Positions 17,559-26,042 of a stretch of DNA of 64,000 nucleotides are shown here, one piece after another. This DNA is from Thalassovita sp. (lineage in GTDB: Bacteria > Pseudomonadota > Alphaproteobacteria > Rhodobacterales > Rhodobacteraceae), in the NCBI GenBank assembly GCA_029212905.1, contig JARGPB010000004.1, positions 62,001 to 126,000 on the forward strand, read 5' to 3'. The translations under genes and the position numbers were made by a program. A model generated the notes under the pieces. It did no database searches. It was not told the origin of the DNA and was given only the letters and a program-made list of their open reading frames with translations. The first letter of the stretch is position 1. Each line of letters starts with the position of its first letter.

Positions 17559-18326
17559 TCAGTCCCCTACGTTGAAGGCAACTGTGCCCATGTTTTCCAC
17601 ATCCAGCGTGACCGCCTGACCGGATTCCATCGGAATGGCGGCAGTAGCACCGCCTGCCAAAACGATATCACCAGGTTGCAGCGTCTCACCGCCAGCTGCG
17701 ACCATGCGGGCCGCCGCAACCAACGAACGAACGGGATGGCCGAGAATAGCAGCAGTAGACCCGATTTCCCCAGCAACACCGTTGATCGACAAAACCATGC
17801 CCAGGTTCGAAATGTCGGTTTCCGGAGAGAACCAGTTCCCAACCACAAACCCCGAAGACGACGAGTTGTCAGCAATCACATCACCGATATCGAACTTGAA
17901 GGCCTTGTACCTACTGTCGATGATTTCCAGCGCGGGGGCGACGGCCTCGACGGCAGCCATGGCTTCCATTGGGGATACTTCGCCCGCGAGGGGCGTCTTG
18001 ATCAAGAAAGCGATCTCTGGCTCCACGCGCGGGTGGACGTAGTCGGCCATCGAGACGACGCCGCCTTCTTCTTCGCGCATTCCGTCCGTCAGACGGCCCC
18101 AAATCACATCGGACACGCCAACCTGAACCATCTTTGCGCGCGAGGTCAGCCCCATCTTAATGCCTACGCGTTTTTCACCACGCGCATAGCGACGCTGCAT
18201 CGACAATGCCTGAATCGCATAGGCCTGATCCACACTCAGCGGGGCGTCATCCGAAAATTGCGGGATCTCTGTCGCGGTGCGCGCTGCGGTATCCACGATT
18301 TCGGCGAATTTGGTGATATCGGTCAT
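17559..18326 (-). CDS. dmpH: 2-oxo-3-hexenedioate decarboxylase (4-oxalocrotonate decarboxylase)
   Basis: 255 residues of the fumarylacetoacetase-related hydratase/decarboxylase family. VGIKMGLTSRAKMVQVGV, IIDSRYKAFKFDIGD and AGGATAAIPM match XylI/DmpH decarboxylases rather than the XylJ/DmpE hydratases; the related paralogue at 20293-21087 has the hydratase signature. It removes CO2 from 2-oxo-3-hexenedioate to give 2-hydroxypenta-2,4-dienoate, normally in a complex with the hydratase. It overlaps the aldolase stop by four bases (ATGA). Confidence 0.9.
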   Translation of the reverse strand: MTDITKFAEIVDTAARTATEIPQFSDDAPLSVDQAYAIQALSMQRRYARGEKRVGIKMGLTSRAKMVQVGVSDVIWGRLTDGMREEEGGVVSMADYVHPRVEPEIAFLIKTPLAGEVSPMEAMAAVEAVAPALEIIDSRYKAFKFDIGDVIADNSSSSGFVVGNWFSPETDISNLGMVLSINGVAGEIGSTAAILGHPVRSLVAAARMVAAGGETLQPGDIVLAGGATAAIPMESGQAVTLDVENMGTVAFNVGD

Positions 18327-19342
18327 TCTGCGGCTTCCTTGGCTTTGAGCATGTCGAGAGCGACGTCGACAATCATATCTTCTTGTCCGCCGACCATACC
18401 GCGGCGTCCCAGTTCGACCAGGATATCGCGTGTATCAAGGCCGTAGATTCCCGCTGCCTTCTCGGCGTGGCGCAAGAAGGACGAGTAAACCCCGGCATAG
18501 CCCAGCGTCATGGTTTCACGATCTACGCGGACCGGGCGATCCTGCAATGGACGGACCAGTTCTTCGGCGGCGTCTTGCAATTTGAACACATCGCAACCGT
18601 GGTCCCAGCCATAGAGATCAGCGACAGCCACAAAAGCTTCGATCGGGCAGTTGCCAGCACCCGCGCCCATTCCGGCCAAAGAGGCATCAACACGGAAGGC
18701 ACCGTGCTCCACCGCCACCACCGAATTCGCAACGGACAGCGACAGGTTTTCATGCATATGTGCGCCGCGCTGGGTTTCAGGTTTCAGCACCTTGTTATAG
18801 GCGTCGAAACGGTCGGCCACGTCCTTCATGGTCAGCCGCCCTCCACTGTCGGTGCAGTACACGCAATCGGCGCCATAGCTTTCCATCATCGCGGCCTGTT
18901 CGGCCAGCTTTTCGGGTGTGTTCATGTGCGACATCATCAGGAAACCGGACACATCCATCCCCAGATCCTTGGCCGCCGCAATATGTTGGGCGGACACGTC
19001 AGCCTCGGTGCAATGCGTGGCCACGCGGACCGATTGCACGCCCAGATCATGGACTCGTTTCAGATCCTCGATGGTGCCGATCCCCGGCAGCAGCAGCGTG
19101 GTCAGCTTGGCGTTTTTACAGACCTTGGCGGCCTCGGAAATCCAGGCCTCATCCGTGCATTTGCCGAAGCCATAGTTGAACGTGGACCCGGTGATGCCGT
19201 CGCCATGGGCAACCTCAATCGCATCCACGCCGGCCTCGTCCAGGGCTTGTGCGATGGCACGCACGTGGCCCAAATCGTATTGGTGGCGCACCGCGTGCAT
19301 CCCGTCACGCAAGGTGACGTCTTGGATATAAAGCTTGGTCAT
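18323..19342 (-). CDS. dmpG: 4-hydroxy-2-oxovalerate aldolase
   Basis: 339 residues, full length. The N-terminal VTLRDGMHAVRHQYD is the metal- and substrate-binding motif of the HMGL-like aldolase family. VAHGDGITGSTFNYG, YCTDSGGRLTMKDV and HMHENLSLSVANSV follow in order. It splits 4-hydroxy-2-oxovalerate into pyruvate and acetaldehyde and channels acetaldehyde to its partner dehydrogenase, encoded just before it. The start is two bases from the partner stop, with GGAGG upstream. Confidence 0.95.
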   Translation of the reverse strand: MTKLYIQDVTLRDGMHAVRHQYDLGHVRAIAQALDEAGVDAIEVAHGDGITGSTFNYGFGKCTDEAWISEAAKVCKNAKLTTLLLPGIGTIEDLKRVHDLGVQSVRVATHCTEADVSAQHIAAAKDLGMDVSGFLMMSHMNTPEKLAEQAAMMESYGADCVYCTDSGGRLTMKDVADRFDAYNKVLKPETQRGAHMHENLSLSVANSVVAVEHGAFRVDASLAGMGAGAGNCPIEAFVAVADLYGWDHGCDVFKLQDAAEELVRPLQDRPVRVDRETMTLGYAGVYSSFLRHAEKAAGIYGLDTRDILVELGRRGMVGGQEDMIVDVALDMLKAKEAAE

Positions 19343-19343
19343 T

Positions 19344-20288
19344 TTATGCGGCCTCCTTCACCCAGTCGCGCTTGATGGCCAGACGTTCGGCGGTTTTCAT
19401 CGCGGCCGAGGTCATGATGTCCAGGTTCCCGGCATAAGCGGGCAGATAGTGCGCGGCGCCTTCAACCTCGAGGAAGATCGAGACCTTGAGCCCGGTAAAA
19501 TCGCCTCCCATTTCAGGGATATGCAGCGGATCGTTCGAGCCGATATGTTCGAATTGCACCTCTTGTTTCAGGCGGTACCCCGGCACATAGGATTGCACGT
19601 CCTCGACCATCTGGTGCACCGATTTGCGGATTTCATCCGTGTCGGCCTCGTCGCACAGGCAATAGACCGTGTCGCGCATGATCATCGGCGGCTCGGCCGG
19701 GTTCAGGATGATGATCGCCTTGCCGCGTCCTGCGCCACCCACGGCCTGAATGGCATGGGCCGTGGTCTCGGTGAATTCATCAATATTGGCGCGGGTGCCC
19801 GGACCAGCGGAACGCGAGCTGATCGAGGCGACGATCTCGCCATAGCGGACGGGCGAGACACGGTTAACGGCAGCGACCATCGGAATGGTGGCCTGACCGC
19901 CGCATGTGACCATGTTCACGTTGTTTTCAGACAGGTTGGCATCGATGTTCACCGCAGGCACGGTGAAAGGGCCAATGGCGGCGGGCGTCAGGTCGATCAC
20001 CTGTTTGCCGTCTTTTTGCAGGATCTCGTTGTGGTGCTTGTGCGCCCCGGCCGAGGTCGCATCGAACACCACGCGGATGTCGGCATATTCAGGCAGCTTG
20101 GTCAGCCCTTCGATGCCTTCGTGGGTGGTAGCGACGCCCAGACGCTTGGCGCGCGCCAGCCCGTCCGAGTCCGGGTCGATCCCGACCATCGCACCCATTT
20201 CCAGGACGTCGGACATCCGCATGATCTTGATCATCAGATCGGTGCCGATATTGCCCGAGCCGATGATGGCGCATTTAATCTTGCTCAT
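19344..20288 (-). CDS. dmpF: Acetaldehyde dehydrogenase (acylating)
   Basis: About 314 residues from the ATG at 20288 (SKIKCAIIGSGNIGTDLMIK), four bases after the hydratase stop; the longer open frame to 20405 runs into the hydratase gene and is not used. IIGSGNIGTD binds NAD, and the active-site cysteine is in VTCGGQATIPMV. The protein forms a complex with the aldolase and converts acetaldehyde and CoA to acetyl-CoA, the last step of the meta pathway. Confidence 0.94.
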   Translation of the reverse strand: MSKIKCAIIGSGNIGTDLMIKIMRMSDVLEMGAMVGIDPDSDGLARAKRLGVATTHEGIEGLTKLPEYADIRVVFDATSAGAHKHHNEILQKDGKQVIDLTPAAIGPFTVPAVNIDANLSENNVNMVTCGGQATIPMVAAVNRVSPVRYGEIVASISSRSAGPGTRANIDEFTETTAHAIQAVGGAGRGKAIIILNPAEPPMIMRDTVYCLCDEADTDEIRKSVHQMVEDVQSYVPGYRLKQEVQFEHIGSNDPLHIPEMGGDFTGLKVSIFLEVEGAAHYLPAYAGNLDIMTSAAMKTAERLAIKRDWVKEAA

Positions 20289-20292
20289 CAGG

Positions 20293-21087
20293 TTATTCCT
20301 TCGCAAAGGCGGCGCGGACAGAGCCCAGGCCGTTGATACGTGCTTCGAAAACGTCACCGGGTTCGGCGGCGACCATGGGGCCCAAAGCGCCCGACAGAAC
20401 CACATCGCCCGGGCCCAGCGGACGGCCAGCGGCGGCCATGGTGCGGGCCAGCCAAAGGGTCGCGTTCAGCGGGCTGCCCATGCAGGCGGCCCCGGCGCCA
20501 ACGCTGACGGGCTGGTTGTTGCGGAACATCACCATGCCGCACATACGCTGGTCGAAATCTCCCACGCGCTTGGGCGTCTGGCCCAGAACGTACAGCCCCG
20601 AGGACGCATTGTCGGCGATGGTATCGGTGATGCGGATATCCCAATCGGCGACCCGGCTGCCGACAACCTCCAGCGCGGGCACGACGTACCCGATCGAGGC
20701 CAGAAGATCGACCATAGTGATAAACTGACCCGTCAGCGGCGCGGCGATCACATAGGCGATTTCGGCTTCAACCTTGGGCTGATGCAGGCGGTTTTGCGGG
20801 ATTTCTTCGCCGTCCATCACCTCCATGTCGGCGAACAGCAGACCATAGTCTGGCTGGTCCACGCCCAGTTGTTTTTGCACCGCTTTCGAGGTCAGGCCGA
20901 TCTTGCGGCCCGACAGGATGCGTTCCTCGCCACCCAGCCAGCGCTTGGTGTTAATCTCTTGCACGGCATAGGCGGCGTCCACGTCGCCGTCGTCCAGCAG
21001 GTCACGAATGGGGGCACCGGGGACGCCGGTTTCCCAGGCCTGCCACAGACGGTCGGCGGCCTCTTGGATTTTGGATTGGTCAGTCAT
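20293..21087 (-). CDS. dmpE: 2-hydroxypenta-2,4-dienoate hydratase
   Basis: 264 residues. GRKIGLTSKAVQKQLGVDQP, KVEAEIAYVIAAPL and GSRVADWDIRITDTIADNAS match the XylJ/MhpD hydratase group. It adds water to 2-hydroxypenta-2,4-dienoate to give 4-hydroxy-2-oxovalerate. It lies between the semialdehyde dehydrogenase and acetaldehyde dehydrogenase genes, in the same order as the dmp and xyl operons. It differs in its motifs from the decarboxylase paralogue at 17559-18326. Confidence 0.9.
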   Translation of the reverse strand: MTDQSKIQEAADRLWQAWETGVPGAPIRDLLDDGDVDAAYAVQEINTKRWLGGEERILSGRKIGLTSKAVQKQLGVDQPDYGLLFADMEVMDGEEIPQNRLHQPKVEAEIAYVIAAPLTGQFITMVDLLASIGYVVPALEVVGSRVADWDIRITDTIADNASSGLYVLGQTPKRVGDFDQRMCGMVMFRNNQPVSVGAGAACMGSPLNATLWLARTMAAAGRPLGPGDVVLSGALGPMVAAEPGDVFEARINGLGSVRAAFAKE

Positions 21088-21096
21088 TGGATGTCC

Positions 21097-22590
21097 TTAG
21101 AGCTTCACGCAGACGTTGGTGAGTTCAGAGTAAAATTCGAGGCCATGCACCCCGCCCTCGCGGCCTATGCCGGATTGCTTAGATCCGCCAAAAGCGGTTC
21201 GCAGATCGCGCAGGAACCAAGAGTTCACCCATGCAAGACCCACATCAATTTGCGGGGCGACACGGTGGGCACGGGTCAGGTTCTCGGTCCAGATCGCGGT
21301 GGCCAGGCCATATTCAGTGTCATTAGCCATTTTGATCACTTCTTCTTCGGAATCGAAGGGAGTGATGTGGCAAACCGGGCCAAAGATTTCCTCGCGCACG
21401 ACCCGGGCGGTTTCGGGCAGGCCGGTGAAAATCGTGGGCTCGACCCAGGCGCCATCCTGCATATCCGCGGGCATGTCGGGCACGCCGCCGCCGGTGACCA
21501 CGGTCGCGCCTTCCTCGACCGCCAGCTTATAGTAGGACAGCACCTTTTCCTGGTGTTCCTTGCTGATTAGCGGGCCCAGGTTGGTGTCTTTGTCCTCGGC
21601 GGCGCCCAGCTTCAGGCCCTCGGCGCCTTCTTTCAGGCGGGCGACGAATTCGTCAAAGATCGGGCGTTCGACATAGACACGCTCGGTGCCCAGACAGACC
21701 TGCCCGCAGTTGGCAAAGACCGACCGCATGGTGCCTTCGATCGCCTTGTCCATGTCGCAATCGGCAAAGACGATCCCGGCATTTTTCCCGCCGCATTCCA
21801 TCGAGACCTGACGCAGCCCCTTGGCGGCCGATTGCATGATAATCTCGCCTGTGCGGGTTTCACCGGTAAAGGTGATCGCATCCACATCCGGGTGCCCCGT
21901 CAAATAGGCACCGGCGCTGTCTGGGCCAAACCCGTGGACCACATTGAACACGCCTTTAGGGATGCCCACAGTATTCATTACCTCACCCAATAGGGTCGTG
22001 GTCAGGGGGGTTTCCTCGGACGGTTTCACAATCACCGTGTTGCCCGAGGCCAGCGCCGGCCCCACCTTCCACGTCATCAGCAGCAGCGGAAGGTTCCACG
22101 GGGAAATCACCCCGATCACACCCTTGGGACGGCGCACACCATAGTTCAGCGCACCATTGCCATCAGGCGTATCCAGCATGAAACTTTCGGTCGGCACGTT
22201 TTTCACAAGGTCCGCGAAGACCTTGAAGTTCGCGGCCCCGCGCGGAATGTCGATATGGCTGGCCAGCGATTTGGGTTTGCCGGTATCCAGGATCTCGGCC
22301 TCGAGGAACTCGTCAAAGCGGCGGTTAATCTCGTCAGCCACCGCGTGCAGTAAATCGGACCGTTCGGCCTGAGGCATACGCCCCCACGGACCATGCAGCG
22401 CAGCGCGCGCCGCCGCGACAGCAGCGTCGATTTCGGGCTTCAGACCCTCGTGAACGATCCCGATTTTCTGACCCGTGGCCGGCGAAATGTTATCGAAACT
22501 CCGACCCGAGGTGCCTGCCGTGAACTCACCGTTAATGAAATGCAGCGCGTCTTTGGTTGCTGCTTGCAGCCCGTCTTTCATAGTCTTCAT
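21097..22590 (-). CDS. dmpC: 2-hydroxymuconic semialdehyde dehydrogenase
   Basis: 497 residues of the aldehyde dehydrogenase superfamily. The general-base glutamate is in SMECGGKNAGIVFAD, the catalytic cysteine in NCGQVCLGTERVY, and SPWNLPLLLMTWK and FTGETRTGEII line the NAD site. Context (next to an extradiol dioxygenase and ahead of tautomerase and decarboxylase) gives the substrate: it oxidises the ring-cleavage product to 2-hydroxymuconate. No ring-fission hydrolase gene is present, so the operon uses the dehydrogenase branch. Start ATG at 22590 follows the previous stop by two bases; a second ATG three codons in is possible. Confidence 0.92.
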   Translation of the reverse strand: MKTMKDGLQAATKDALHFINGEFTAGTSGRSFDNISPATGQKIGIVHEGLKPEIDAAVAAARAALHGPWGRMPQAERSDLLHAVADEINRRFDEFLEAEILDTGKPKSLASHIDIPRGAANFKVFADLVKNVPTESFMLDTPDGNGALNYGVRRPKGVIGVISPWNLPLLLMTWKVGPALASGNTVIVKPSEETPLTTTLLGEVMNTVGIPKGVFNVVHGFGPDSAGAYLTGHPDVDAITFTGETRTGEIIMQSAAKGLRQVSMECGGKNAGIVFADCDMDKAIEGTMRSVFANCGQVCLGTERVYVERPIFDEFVARLKEGAEGLKLGAAEDKDTNLGPLISKEHQEKVLSYYKLAVEEGATVVTGGGVPDMPADMQDGAWVEPTIFTGLPETARVVREEIFGPVCHITPFDSEEEVIKMANDTEYGLATAIWTENLTRAHRVAPQIDVGLAWVNSWFLRDLRTAFGGSKQSGIGREGGVHGLEFYSELTNVCVKL

Positions 22591-22592
22591 CC

Positions 22593-23024
22593 TCAGTCCT
22601 GTGCCATCCCGATCGCCAAAAGCCCGGCGCGGGCACAGATTTCATCTTGCTCGGCCGAGGCACCGGAAACGCCGATTCCCCCGACAAGCTCGTCATTGCT
22701 TCGAATAGGCAGGCCACCCTGAAACAGGGCCACACCCGGCTGGGCCGAAATACCCGCCAGAACAGGGGCATCACCGGACAGCGCCTGATACAGCGCCCCG
22801 GTCGGGACGCCGAAGCCCGCAGCCGTATAGGCCTTGTCTCGGGCGATTTTTCCTGATGGCAAGAACGCTCCGTCACCGCGCAGAAACGCGATCTGATTGC
22901 CACCGGCGTCAACGACACTGGCATTGATGGCAACTCCCAGTTCGACCGCCTTGGCGACGGCGGCCCCAACAGCGGCATGCGCAGCTGCAGCGGTCAGTAT
23001 CTGTGTGGAACGGAGCGTCTGCAT
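22593..23024 (-). CDS. GlcG/HbpS family protein (DUF336)
   Basis: 143 residues. The pattern AVAKAVELGVAINASVVDAG then FLRGDGAFLPS, ARDKAYTAAGFGVPT and GGLPIRSNDELVGGIGVSGA is the GlcG/HbpS fold. Some members bind haem or cobalamin-like ligands; many others sit in catabolic operons with no known task. Here it is placed between the dioxygenase and the semialdehyde dehydrogenase, so it may protect or assist an enzyme sensitive to oxidation (inference). It is one base from the dioxygenase stop. Confidence 0.8.
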   Translation of the reverse strand: MQTLRSTQILTAAAAHAAVGAAVAKAVELGVAINASVVDAGGNQIAFLRGDGAFLPSGKIARDKAYTAAGFGVPTGALYQALSGDAPVLAGISAQPGVALFQGGLPIRSNDELVGGIGVSGASAEQDEICARAGLLAIGMAQD

Positions 23025-23025
23025 C

Positions 23026-23946
23026 TTAGGTCACCACCGAGAGGAACGCCTCGTTGAGCTGGCGTTCGTAGTAGAAGATGCCGCGGCCCACAGTGTTGTG
23101 GTCCCAGACACGGACGGGGTGATCCTTGTAGGCAGTGTACCCGCCACAGAAGACCTCGTTCCGGTTCCCCGACGGATCAAAGAAGTAAATCGTCTGACCG
23201 CGCGTGATGCCATGCCGCGTAGGGCCAACATCCCGGCTGATGTCATAGCGGGTCATCACATCAGCCGCATGGCCGATTTCGTTCCAGTCTTCCAGAAAGA
23301 AGGCCAAGTGATGCAGCTTGCCCGGCTCGTCATGCTTTACGAATGCAATGTCATGAGCCTTGTTTGAAACCGTCATCCAGATAGCCAGTGTCCCGTCGGG
23401 CAGGTCCACGCGCTCAGGCAGGTGAAAGTCCAGAACGGTGGTAAAGAACTCTTCGACCTTGTCGATGTTCGGGCCATACAGCAAGCAGTGGTCCATCCGC
23501 TGAGCACGCATTCCGTGCGGCTCTTCGCGCCAGATGAACGGGCTGTGGGTTTCGGGCGCGTCGTCCGACAGGTCCATGTCAGCGTACAGCTCGATCCGGT
23601 GCCCCGACGCGACGGTAAAGCCAATGCGCCCACCAGTTCCGGGCTGTTCGCCCGCTGGGACATCGTCTACGTCCAGACCATATTCTTCGATGCGCTTGCG
23701 GTACTGGTCAACGCTATCCTGGCTGTCAGCTTTGAAAGCGAAAAAGTCGATGCCAGCGGTATCTGCCTCGCGCAGCACGATCGAGTGACGGTGGAATTCG
23801 TCATACCCTTTCAGATAAACACGACCGTCGGCTTCCTTGCTGACGAAATTCAACCCGATGCGATCCACATAGTGGGTGATCGACTCTTCCATATCCAACA
23901 CGCGAATTTGGGCAATGCCCGGTCGCAACAGTCCTTCTTGAGACAT
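23026..23946 (-). CDS. dmpB: Catechol 2,3-dioxygenase (type I extradiol)
   Basis: 306 residues, the usual length, with two vicinal-oxygen-chelate modules. The iron ligands are visible at His153 (MDHCLLYG), His213 (LHHLAFFLED) and Glu264 (GNRNEVFCGG). The second-shell residues His198, His245 and Tyr254 sit where XylE has H199, H246 and Y255. It opens catechol or alkylcatechols next to the hydroxyls to give 2-hydroxymuconic semialdehyde. It follows the ferredoxin, which in related operons re-reduces the oxidised iron. Confidence 0.95.
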   Translation of the reverse strand: MSQEGLLRPGIAQIRVLDMEESITHYVDRIGLNFVSKEADGRVYLKGYDEFHRHSIVLREADTAGIDFFAFKADSQDSVDQYRKRIEEYGLDVDDVPAGEQPGTGGRIGFTVASGHRIELYADMDLSDDAPETHSPFIWREEPHGMRAQRMDHCLLYGPNIDKVEEFFTTVLDFHLPERVDLPDGTLAIWMTVSNKAHDIAFVKHDEPGKLHHLAFFLEDWNEIGHAADVMTRYDISRDVGPTRHGITRGQTIYFFDPSGNRNEVFCGGYTAYKDHPVRVWDHNTVGRGIFYYERQLNEAFLSVVT

Positions 23947-23970
23947 TGGTAATCCTCCTACCCTTGCTTC

Positions 23971-24318
23971 TCAGTTGTCTTGCTTTTGCTGTCGCCCACG
24001 TGGGCCAAGAAAAGCTGGTTCAATTTCAAGGTCGCTTTGCGGATACAGGCGACACGCCAGCGCAAAGCCCTCGGCTTCCTCCTCTTCGGTGACATGGGCG
24101 CGGCTCATCTTGGCCGTTGTGTATTCACCCTTGATCACCTTGACGCGGCACGCGCCACATCCACCCTGGCGGCACCCAACACGCACAGCGCGCAGATCCG
24201 GATCGGGAAATGCGTGTTCCAACGCGGTCAAAACCTTCTGCGTTTCGTCGCAATGCACGCCACTTGGCGCACCGTTTACGCGAACACTGAAACGCCTGCG
24301 TTCTGTACCATCAGCCAT
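23971..24318 (-). CDS. 2Fe-2S ferredoxin of the meta-cleavage operon
   Basis: About 115 residues from the ATG at 24318, which has AGGAGGGG upstream. The longer frame to 24366 would cover the promoter repeats and is rejected. The plant-type 2Fe-2S ligands appear as C-R-Q-G-G-C-G-A-C with a distant cysteine in FALACRLYPQ. Position and type match XylT/DmpQ ferredoxins, which reactivate catechol 2,3-dioxygenase by reducing its iron. It is the first gene of the leftward operon. Confidence 0.85.
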   Translation of the reverse strand: MADGTERRRFSVRVNGAPSGVHCDETQKVLTALEHAFPDPDLRAVRVGCRQGGCGACRVKVIKGEYTTAKMSRAHVTEEEEAEGFALACRLYPQSDLEIEPAFLGPRGRQQKQDN

Positions 24319-24364
24319 ATGCGTCCCCTCCTTCGCTTGGCGTTGCGGGATCATGGCGCTCAGC

Positions 24365-24424
24365 AATATCGTTTGTCAAATAAAAAAACGATATTTCCAT
24401 TTCACCGGAAGGAAAAACGATATT
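24365..24424. promoter_or_regulatory. Three copies of AAACGATATT between divergent promoters
   Basis: The 10-mer occurs inverted at 24365-24374 and direct at 24386-24395 and 24415-24424. The first two copies form a dyad with an 11-base spacer in an AT-rich spacer between the catechol operon and the divergent GntR gene. This is the natural place for the regulator to bind and control both directions. Binding is inferred. Confidence 0.6.
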
Positions 24425-24494
24425 TTTTGATTTTGACGTTGTTTTTTAAATGATGATACGTTTATGTGAAGTCGGAGGAATGCAGGGGGAATCC

Positions 24495-25208
24495 GTGAGC
24501 TTTCTTAAAGATATCAGCGAGTTCGGCGGCGAATCGCAAAGCAAGACCACAATCGAGATGGTCTACGAGGCTTTGCGCAGCGCTATCTTGTCCGGCGAAA
24601 TCACGCCCGAATCCCGCCTACGCGTAGAAGTCTTGCGCAAAACATTCGGCGTTGGCGCCTCTACGGTAAGAGAGGCCTTGTCCAGGTTACTTGTGGAGAA
24701 CCTTGTGACGACCGAGGGCCAGCGCGGATTCCGTGCGGCACTTGTGTCTGTCGAGGATTTCAAAAACATCGTCGACATGCGCGCCCTTCTGGAGGCCAAA
24801 GCCGTCCGCGAGTCAATCGCCAAAGGCGACGACGAATGGGAAAGCGCCTTTGTCGCCGCCCATCACCGGCTGGCCAAGATCGAAACCGAAATGGAAGGCC
24901 GCGAAGAACAATCCGTACAGGAATGGGAAGTCAGAAACCGGGCTTTTCACAACGCCATGATTGGCGCCTGCACCAACGGCTGGTTGCTGAACTTCCGCGA
25001 GATTTTGTACAGCCACTCGATCCGCTATCTTCAGATTGCCATCACAGACCGCAGCATTCCGCGTGATGTCCGCGCCGAACATCAGGCGATTTTCGACGCC
25101 GTTATCGCGCGCGATGCCGATTTGGCTGAAAAGCTAACTGTGGATCACATTCTGCGCTCGGTCCCGGTGATCGAAGCGCGGGTGTCCGCCCTCGAAGCCG
25201 AGCACTAG
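24495..25208 (+). CDS. GntR family (FCD subfamily) transcriptional regulator
   Basis: About 237 residues. An N-terminal winged helix (YEALRSAILSGEITPESRLR, GVGASTVREALSRL) is followed by an all-helical FCD effector domain with the ligand/metal residues in RNRAFHNAMIGACTNGWLL and AEHQAIFDAVIARDADLA. I choose the GTG at 24495 because AGGGGG lies five bases before it; ATGs at 24480 and 24450 are alternatives. It is divergent from the catechol operon and probably represses it until a pathway intermediate binds. Confidence 0.87.
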   Translation: MSFLKDISEFGGESQSKTTIEMVYEALRSAILSGEITPESRLRVEVLRKTFGVGASTVREALSRLLVENLVTTEGQRGFRAALVSVEDFKNIVDMRALLEAKAVRESIAKGDDEWESAFVAAHHRLAKIETEMEGREEQSVQEWEVRNRAFHNAMIGACTNGWLLNFREILYSHSIRYLQIAITDRSIPRDVRAEHQAIFDAVIARDADLAEKLTVDHILRSVPVIEARVSALEAEH

Positions 25209-25223
25209 GGGGAGATCGTTATA

Positions 25224-25745
25224 ATGACACAGCGCTTGATCCCTGGGCACCCGGCTCCAAGCCTGACGTTCGAAACACTGGGGCACGGCACATATGACTT
25301 GGCTCAGGACGCCCCAGCGGGTGGGACTTATGTGTTTTTTCACCGCGGTCGGCACTGCAAATGGACACGCCTGGCGCTGAAGGATCTGGACGACCGGATC
25401 GGGGATTTCGCAATTCGCGGTGTTCGTTGCGTCGCTGTCTCGGCTGACAACCGAGACGACACGGCAAAGCTGCAAGAGGAGATGCAGCTGATCCGCTTAC
25501 CACTGGGGCATTCGCTGGATGTGGACGCAATAGCACAAGTCTGGGGCCTGTACGTCACACGAAACAGCGCTGAACCAGATGCACCGCCGCTACATCTGGA
25601 GCCAGCGCAGGCCTGGATAAAGGCAGATCTGATGCTTGGTGGGATCTCGGTTCAGAGCCTGCCGAACATGTGGCCCGATATCACGCAAACCCTGCGCGGC
25701 ATCGAAAACACGCTGAACAAATTCCCCGAGAGAGGCGCTGGATAG
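25224..25745 (+). CDS. Redoxin-like protein with an altered active site
   Basis: 173 residues with the AhpC/TSA-redoxin layout: an N-terminal GHPAPSLTFETLGHGTYDL, then FFHRGRHCKWTRLALKDLDD in place of the usual peroxidatic segment, and VRCVAVSADNRDDTAKLQEE. Cys45 is present, but the second cysteine of a CXXC motif is replaced by threonine (C-K-W-T). It would therefore work, if at all, as a one-cysteine peroxidase or with a partner thiol. It starts 15 bases after the GntR gene and is likely co-transcribed with it. Confidence 0.7.
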   Translation: MTQRLIPGHPAPSLTFETLGHGTYDLAQDAPAGGTYVFFHRGRHCKWTRLALKDLDDRIGDFAIRGVRCVAVSADNRDDTAKLQEEMQLIRLPLGHSLDVDAIAQVWGLYVTRNSAEPDAPPLHLEPAQAWIKADLMLGGISVQSLPNMWPDITQTLRGIENTLNKFPERGAG

Positions 25746-26042
25746 CGCGAAGGAACCGGGCTGAGGGAGGAACCTTGAGACAGACCGAGACACAAACCTG
25801 ACCCGATAGGCAGGACAATCACTTCATCAACAATCCGCACCAGACCCCGCGAACCGCTCGCAGGGGACACAGAAGTTTTGTGCGAAGAAACCAACCAAAC
25901 AGGCCTGATCTGCCGGGTTAGAGCCTGATTTCAAGACCAGCCAACGTGCCCCCCCGCGGCCTATGCCGACGGGGAACGGAGAGGACTTGCCGTACGGCAC
26001 GTGGCCAGATCACCGCAGAAAAAGACAAAGAGGAGGAACACC

